A DNA stretch of 64,000 nucleotides, taken from NCBI RefSeq assembly GCF_003265705.1, contig NW_020312968.1:3904935-3968934 (forward strand). The letters run 5' to 3'. The notes below the pieces were generated by a model that saw only the letters and a program-made list of their open reading frames with translations, had not been told where the DNA came from and did not search any database. Shown one piece after another: positions 57,768-64,000 of this stretch; positions within the stretch are counted from its first letter, which is position 1; each line of letters opens with the position of its first letter. The translations under genes and the position numbers were made by a program. Origin of the DNA: Callorhinus ursinus. Taxonomy: Eukaryota; Chordata; Mammalia; Carnivora; Otariidae.

Positions 57768-58339
57768 GATGATGTAATCCAGCACGTAACCATGTGCAAA
57801 TGTCATCTGACCTCTGCTTCCAGTCCAACCTACTTCCCCTGCTTCCAGGGTCTCCTCTTTGATCCCAATAAAACCCTTTTATAATCTGAGAGCAAAATTT
57901 GACCAGGGACCCCAGCGGAGCCCTTGGGATAGGGGTCTGGGTGCTAAGTAGAAAAACAAGCTCATGCTCCCTCCTCTGCAAAGCCTCAAAACTAACGTTG
58001 CTGTCAGTGGCATACACAGTACATAGCCACGTTCGGTTGGTAAAGCACACCTACTTTTGGGAACTTGGTTCTTGTCCTCAGATGACAAGAGAGAGAAGTC
58101 TTTTTGTATCATAGGCTGTCTCTGGGCAAAAAAACTTACCAAAGCCTCTGGCTGGCTGGAGGAAGGGAGGAGTAGGTGACAATGACCAAAATGCCTTCTA
58201 GGTTTTCCTCAGAGACTCTCAGGAGATGCTGTCCATTCTTCTTTAGGAGAAAATTGAACAGCTAATTTAAGTTTTTTAAAAGCATGTTGATTTTTTAAAT
58301 AATTCATAGGAAGTTAATTGCTACATGGAGTTGTTACTT
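57768..58339. other. Upstream flank with no recognised element
   Basis: Short opposing frames at 57763-58142 have no domain that I know. Confidence 0.4.
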
Positions 58340-58520
58340 CCCTTAGATTTTTTTTTAAAAAATACTGTTTTATTTTGAATATTTTAAGGCTCATGAGAAA
58401 TTATAAAAATGGTACAATGGATACCTGTATACCTCCCATCTATCTTCTCCAATGAGAACACGTACACAATCATAGTGCATTGTCAAAACCAATGTTCCTT
58501 GGATTTTAATGTTAACTTTC
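58340..58520 (-). repeat. Old L1-like fragment, reverse
   Basis: 'AAATTATAAAAATGGTACAA', 'CCTGTATACCTCCCATCTAT' and 'GTGCATTGTCAAAACCAATG' resemble a reversed old L1 segment. Confidence 0.5.
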
Positions 58521-60428
58521 TAAAATAGAAAGCTTCTGTTTTTTATACATTTGTTCATTTTAAAATGTATTAATTCCACAAATATTTGATGAGAACTCCC
58601 CCTGTTTGAAACATTGTACCAGGCCTAGTGATTGAAAGAAAGCTGGCTAAAACATGATTCCTTCCCTCGAGGAACTTATAACCCAGTATGGGCAACAGAC
58701 CAGGACGGTGTGATTAGTCCCAGGATCTAGAAGCATGGTGCTACCAGGGACCAGATGAGAGGCATCTCCACAAGACTGTTTGCCCAAGAAGACTCCTCAA
58801 AGACCAGCCTGATTGGACTTGCAAGGGTGGGTGATCTTTAATTACCCAAGGGGATCAGAGGGTACCTGGGGCAGGAGAACTGCATGAGCTAAGCCCAAGC
58901 AATATAAAATAGCAGGATTTGTTCAGAGAACCAAACTAAATCAATTTGGACAGGTCAAAGAGCAAATAGCATGGATGTGCTCTGGGTAGGTAGCGGTGGG
59001 AAAGGGATGGAGGGATAGCAGGGAAGTTATGATAGGCAGTCAGGGGCCAGATCATGAAAGGTCCTGCTTGCTAAATCAGTGCCTTTGAAAGTTAACCCGA
59101 AATTCAAGGTGAGCCATCAATGGGCTTTGAGCGAGAAGTGTTATTATTATATATGCATTTTGGAATGATTGCTCTGACAACATTGTGGAGGATGCGTTGA
59201 GAAAAAAAATCGGAAGGCTGGGAGGTGGGAGTTAGGAGTCTCTTTTAACGCTGACGCTGAGATAGAAGGGAGGAGAAGGCCAGAGGTGGTGGGAGAGCGC
59301 GGAGGCAGAAGCTATAGAACTCAGACTGGTTGGATGTTGGGGCTGAGGGCTGAATGAGAGCAAGTCCGGGCTGACTTGTAGGTCCCTGGGTCTGACCCCT
59401 GGGGGTGTTACGGAGACAGAACGTGAAGGAAGAAGGGGAGATTGGGGAGGAAATTTGGTTTGGGACATATTAACTATGGTGGAGATATCCAGTTGGAAAT
59501 TATATATATAAGGCTGATATTAGCCATAAAATTGTACTCATTTATTATAGTTACACCTTCAGGACCTGGCTAGAGCTGCAAACTGGCTGGGGGTGAGACA
59601 ATCAAGCTGAAGTAAATTCCCATCTTTTAATTCATTCTGTTCTCTTGACAATAGTGTCTTTCTACCCAACCACCAACTTGGCGGCCATCATCCTTGTATC
59701 CCCAGAGTCATGCACACAGTAGGTGCTCAATATTTCCTAAATGGATACATGACTGCTCTGTTGGTTTCCTAGGCTACAGGAGTACTTCCTACCTTCATGT
59801 CTTTCCCCTCATTAGGCGAGTTTCCAGCTCTATGACCCCAACCCCCGTGTATTTCCTCTTCTTCCCTATTCTTGGAGCTTTGACAGAAACCACTAGAGGG
59901 TGACATGACAACACCCACTTAAGTGGTTCAACAGAGAAAGCCTTCCTTGTTCAGCAAAAGTTGGAATGGCAGGGGGGCTCTCAGGCACACGGCCGGTCCA
60001 CTGAGAGAAGAGGGAGGTTGTGTCACCTACAGGCAAAGCGTGCCTTTGACAGCCTATGAATACCGCCATTAGCACACCAGGGGCAAGTGTTCTCACCCAC
60101 AGAACGACAGCACAAGATTGATCTTGGTGCACCATTGCTGGCTTTTTGAAGTTTATAAGCTTATCAGACAATGTCTCTACTCCCATGAAAACATAGCATA
60201 GCAAACAATAATTTTTCAAAAGTCCACTCTTAAGAGCATAAAGTTTTTCCACTACATTTTGGTAAGGGTTTTGGCCAACGAAACGCCTTATGCTGTTGTT
60301 TTTAAATAATAAGCCAACGGGAAAACAGCTTGGCAGTATGTATGATCCGTTAATTCACTCTTTTTATTTATTAAACAAATATTCCTTGGGTGCCTGGTGA
60401 TACAGCAACAACATAAAGAACTGGCTTT
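58521..60428. other. Upstream flank with minor repeat traces
   Basis: A decayed ancient-repeat motif is at 58560-58700 ('GAAACATTGTACCAGGCCTA', 'CCCTCGAGGAACTTATAACC'). An L2 tail-like piece is at 59640-59760 ('TTGTATCCCCAGAGTCATGC', 'AGTAGGTGCTCAATATTTCC', plus orientation). No exon recognised. Confidence 0.5.
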
Positions 60429-60647
60429 CCTGGAGCTTAAGTTCTTTTTTAAAAAATTAACTAATTAATTTTTTAGAAGGGGGGAGGGGCAGAGGGAGAG
60501 GAGGAGAGAGAATAATAAGCAGGCTCCATACTCAGCCCAATGCTGGGCTCCGTCTCACAACCCCGAGATCATGACCTGAGCTGAAATCAAGAGCCGAACA
60601 CTTAATGGACTGAGCCATCCAGGCGCTCCACCTGGAGCCTAAGTTCT
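60429..60647 (-). mobile_element. CAN-SINE with target-site duplication
   Basis: The body (60446-60630) reads in reverse: A/T-rich tail 'TTAACTAATTAATTTTTTAG', GA-rich zone, 'CCCGAGATCATGACCTGAGC' and head 'GGACTGAGCCATCCAGGCGC'. 17-bp duplications CCTGGAGCTTAAGTTCT (60429-60445) and CCTGGAGCCTAAGTTCT (60631-60647) differ at one base. More diverged than the 10-kb copy. Confidence 0.95.
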
Positions 60648-60779
60648 AATGGGGTGAGGAGTTGGAGAAACAACCACACCTTGTCTGAGGGTACTAAGCG
60701 CTGTGGGGGCAGAGTGGAGCCACCTGCTATTCGTAATCACCATCACTGGGGTTCATCCCTGGGGTTGCACCACACTTAA

Positions 60780-60945
60780 CTTCCAAAGCAGTTTCCCACT
60801 CATTATTTCATTCCTGCCCACACAGGGAGGACAGTGGTTTTAGTAGCTAGGAAAAGGGAAATTCAGAGAGGTGGAGCTCAGGGTGCAAAATCACACAGGT
60901 GGTGGTCTGGGGGTGAAGCACAGGGTTTTGGCTTTGGAAACACCA
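60780..60945 (-). repeat. MIR
   Basis: 'CATTATTTCATTCCTGCCCA', 'GGGAAATTCAGAGAGGTGGA' and 'AAATCACACAGGTGGTGGTC' follow a reversed MIR. Confidence 0.7.
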
Positions 60946-63900
60946 ATGGCCGGAGGAGGAAGATCTGATAAAGAGATAAGAAGTCTTTCTCACTGCTTTG
61001 TTGACAAACTGATTTGCACTGAAAGTAAAACCCAGGCCACAACCAAGCAGTTGTACATTTTTCCAAAGATCTCCAGTTGATAAGAGGGGCTTTGGTCCCA
61101 ATACAGGAGTTGCAGAAATAAACATCAGATAAGGGGAGGATCCTTTGGGGTGGAAAGATGTGGAATTCCAACTTGGCCTTTTCTTGTGAGCCTGGAGGGA
61201 CACCTTCAAGTAAATCCTCTGGGGGTAGGGTAAGGGCCCAGGGAGACCCAGAGATGGACCTCTCACTCTATACCCCCAAGCCCCCTCACTACCTCTCTCA
61301 CTATGGGGAGCCCCCTTCAGAGAGCTGCCTTTTGGATCCTGAAACTTCTAGATTGGGAAGAGACTGTATTCCTTCAACAGCCACTTTCAGCAGCTAATTC
61401 CAAGTACCAGAAAGGGTGGGGAATCAATGAATATTCATGACGTAGCTAGAGAAATGGATGATTTTAATAACATAAAACTTATTTTACATTAGAATGCAAA
61501 CTTATGTTGCCTGCATTACTTCTGCATCCATTTGCAGATCTCTGTCAATACAAAGATGTTTCACTAGGAGCACATTCTTTTTGTTCATAGAAAGTTTGCC
61601 TTTATTTTTGGAAAACAAACAGGGCTGGTGACTGCGGGAAGCTTTTTGCTACTGACTAATTATATGTGCCCGACTGTACATGGAGGTGGAAAATGCCACT
61701 CTTTTAAGATGTTGGCACTGGAGGCCCGCAGGCCTATCTTATCCAGCTGGTTTAAAGGTGGAACAAATAGTTATTGAATTTGAGGGTGACAACATCTGAC
61801 CCCAGAGTCTGTCTGAAGTCTGGAACCGGATGTGCTAGAACACTGATCTGTATTTCCTTAAAATTGAATGAATACATTTCAAGTTGATTTAGATAATAAT
61901 CTTTGAGTCCATCTAGCTGCCGGGCTTGTTTGAAAAGTTGACTCTGTTTGGAAATGTAATCTTGGAAATTATGGCAAGGACGGCTCCCAGGACGAAAAAA
62001 CAAACAAGGATTCTAACACTTAGGCCACCTTTACTCACCTTTGGATCCTGTGATACTAGAAGGCGAGTACCTCCCTAGACAGCTGTTATACTACTTCGCA
62101 TTTACAAAATATTATGCTTACTGTTGCTTCTGTTTTGTGCTGATTGAGTTAGTAAAAAATAAACACAGAGAGGAAATTAAATTGGCAATAGGATCCCAGC
62201 AAGGATAAGCAAAGGCAATAATATATGAGGATTGCTGTTGTCTCTTTAATACAGAGCCGTGTCAGGGAAGACAAAAAAAAAAAAAAATCTCCTTTGACAC
62301 ATATCTGTGCTCAGTTTTGTTGTTGCAAATAAGATTATAATTATGGCTATGTTTCTGTCTTTCCAGACATCTCTCAGGGAGATGACAAAGTAGAAAGCGG
62401 CTGAAGCCATGGTGGAGCAAAAGGATTTTCTCAGGGCACTGAGGTCCCTGATTGAATGAATGGGTAACGGGGCTGCTGATTTTCGGAAATTGGCCCTTCC
62501 CTTCCGGTTGGCATGTTTCAGAGTGGTTGTTATCTGGGAAAGACCTATTCATTCAATGAAAAGGGTGAAGTCATTGGTGTGCCCCCACCCTTCCTACACT
62601 TACAATGCTGAGACTTTTCCTACCAGGGTCAGATGCCAAAACCTGGCGAGGGATGGAGTCCACCAACCAAAGTGAACCAGGACACTTGTCTTCTGGAGAA
62701 AGTTGATTTCATGCTCTGTGTGCAGAGAGCTGAAGACCGTGTGTGGGAGACCAGCTTGGATAAGGAAGATTGCAGATGCACAGAAGTTTTGAACAAATGA
62801 GAAAGTTGTGGGTCACTTAAATCAACCCGACTAAGTCCCAATTAAAAAAAAAAAAAAAAAAAGCTTAAATGTGACCTAACCTACTTTTTCGTCTATACCC
62901 AACAGTGAAGAAAATAAGATTGTTTTGAAAAAGTTAAGCATTAAATGTAATAATCCTGAGCTTTCTCTGACACATCGATTTCCCATTTGGGTTCAAATTG
63001 TATAAATGTTTTTCCCAAGTTCGAAAGCCCAGATCCTACTTTTTATCTCCCCAGAAAGAGAAAAAAATAAATTTAAGGTATTTTGTGCACCCCCTGCAAT
63101 TTCTACTTAATGTTACTATTCCCTGATGTATTACTCGCGTATAGAACAATGCCTGAGACATAGTAGCATGTTTTTAAATGAATTAATTACTAAAAAAGTT
63201 GATGCCTTCTTTGTGCCAGGCATTCAAGAGCCATTAAGATTAATCCACTAGAGTTCTTATTCCCAGTAAAGCTACAGGTTGAAAGAAGAGGTAATATACC
63301 CAAATGAATTAGAAGCATACAAAGTAGAAAGTAACTTAGAGCACTTCTAGTTTACATAGATCACCACCCCCCCAACCCGAACAACAAACCAAATAGGTAG
63401 ATAACGTTATTATCCCTGTTTTACTGATAGGAGCAAAAATGAACCTGGATATCTTTATAAAGGAGACATATTTGAAGTAAACTTTACAAGATAAGCAGGA
63501 AGCTAGGTGTTTAGGGATGAAACCAGAGTCCACAGCGGTGAACGGTTTGCGATTCTACCTGCTTGCAAGCTAACAAGAGAGCCTCCTCCAGTAGCGTGAA
63601 TGCACGTGAAGACACGAAACTCCAGGGTCAGAAACAAAGAACAGCTTGTTATTCACAGCAATAGCTTGCTTCCATGTCTAGGTATGGGCGCCACTGACTA
63701 GTTCTGCCACTTGTCTGTTTCCCAAGTGCCACTTGCAGGTGGCTTACAGTGACAGTGCCCAAGCCCTTTTGCCTTGCCCAGAGCTTATTCTTCCATGACT
63801 GTTTCCGAATGGGGAAGTCCAGAACAGTGGGTTTAGTCCCTGGTCACCTCAGCACTTGAAAGAAAGTTTGCAGGCAAAAGTATGTTTCTGGTGGCAAGGA

Positions 63901-64000
63901 AATGACTTCGGGTTAATTCTAAGGTACTCCAGAATTAAGTTAAACTGCTAATAATAATCATTTTAACATTCTTTTTATTGACATAGGGGAAAAGAAGAAA
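60946..64000. other. Distal upstream flank with no recognised element
   Basis: About 3 kb with A runs at 62273-62287 and 62845-62862 and a faint 'TTTGTGCCAGGCATTCAAGA' motif at 63210. Short frames (for example 60847-61266 minus) show no known domain. No exon of another gene is supported. Confidence 0.5.

Overview
This window is nuclear DNA from a placental mammal, most likely a caniform carnivore of the arctoid group (bears, seals, mustelids and relatives). Six or seven tRNA-derived CAN-SINEs are present. They have the head 'GGTGCCTGGGTGGCTCAG', the body 'GGCTCAGGTC(A/G)TGATCCCAGGGTC' and TC-rich plus A-rich tails, and several have clean target-site duplications. No dog-type SINEC_Cf or cat-type SINE was recognised, so the lineage call is inference. 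Ancient mammalian repeats (MIR, L2, MER5/MER20-like, MaLR LTRs, old L1) fill much of the rest.

Only one protein-coding exon can be supported. This is the first coding exon of PCSK5 (proprotein convertase PC5/6) on the minus strand, 38248-38439. It encodes 64 residues: the signal peptide and the start of the inhibitory prodomain. A GT splice donor follows at 38247-38246. The exon sits in a CpG island of about 2 kb (roughly 37370-39290), which also holds the 5' leader and the presumed TATA-less promoter. Everything left of 38247 is PCSK5 intron 1, which leaves the window without reaching exon 2. Everything right of about 39.1 kb is 5' flanking or intergenic sequence.

Layout: 1-38247, intron 1 with L1 fragments (about 0.4, 4.5-5.2, 11.4-12.7, 13.0-13.7, 25.6-26.5, 28.8-29.1 and 31.9-32.1 kb), CAN-SINEs (6.2, 7.1, 10.0, nested pair at 14.4-14.8, 24.7 kb), MIR/L2, MER5/MER20-like elements, LTR remnants and microsatellites. 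37370-39290, CpG island, exon 1 and leader. 39290-64000, upstream flank with a well-bounded solo LTR at 47261-47652, a MaLR LTR at 57411-57767, one CAN-SINE at 60446-60630, and long stretches with no recognised element.

The most interesting non-routine signals are in the PCSK5 leader. There is a two-codon upstream ORF in strong initiation context, a 237-codon overlapping upstream ORF in another frame, and a long C-tract (G-tract on the transcribed-sense strand). Elsewhere there is a 28-bp palindrome of paired ETS-like sites at 43083-43110, and two upstream non-repeat blocks that read like regulatory elements. I found no convincing evidence of a wholly new biological system; the window is largely ordinary mammalian promoter, intron and flank.
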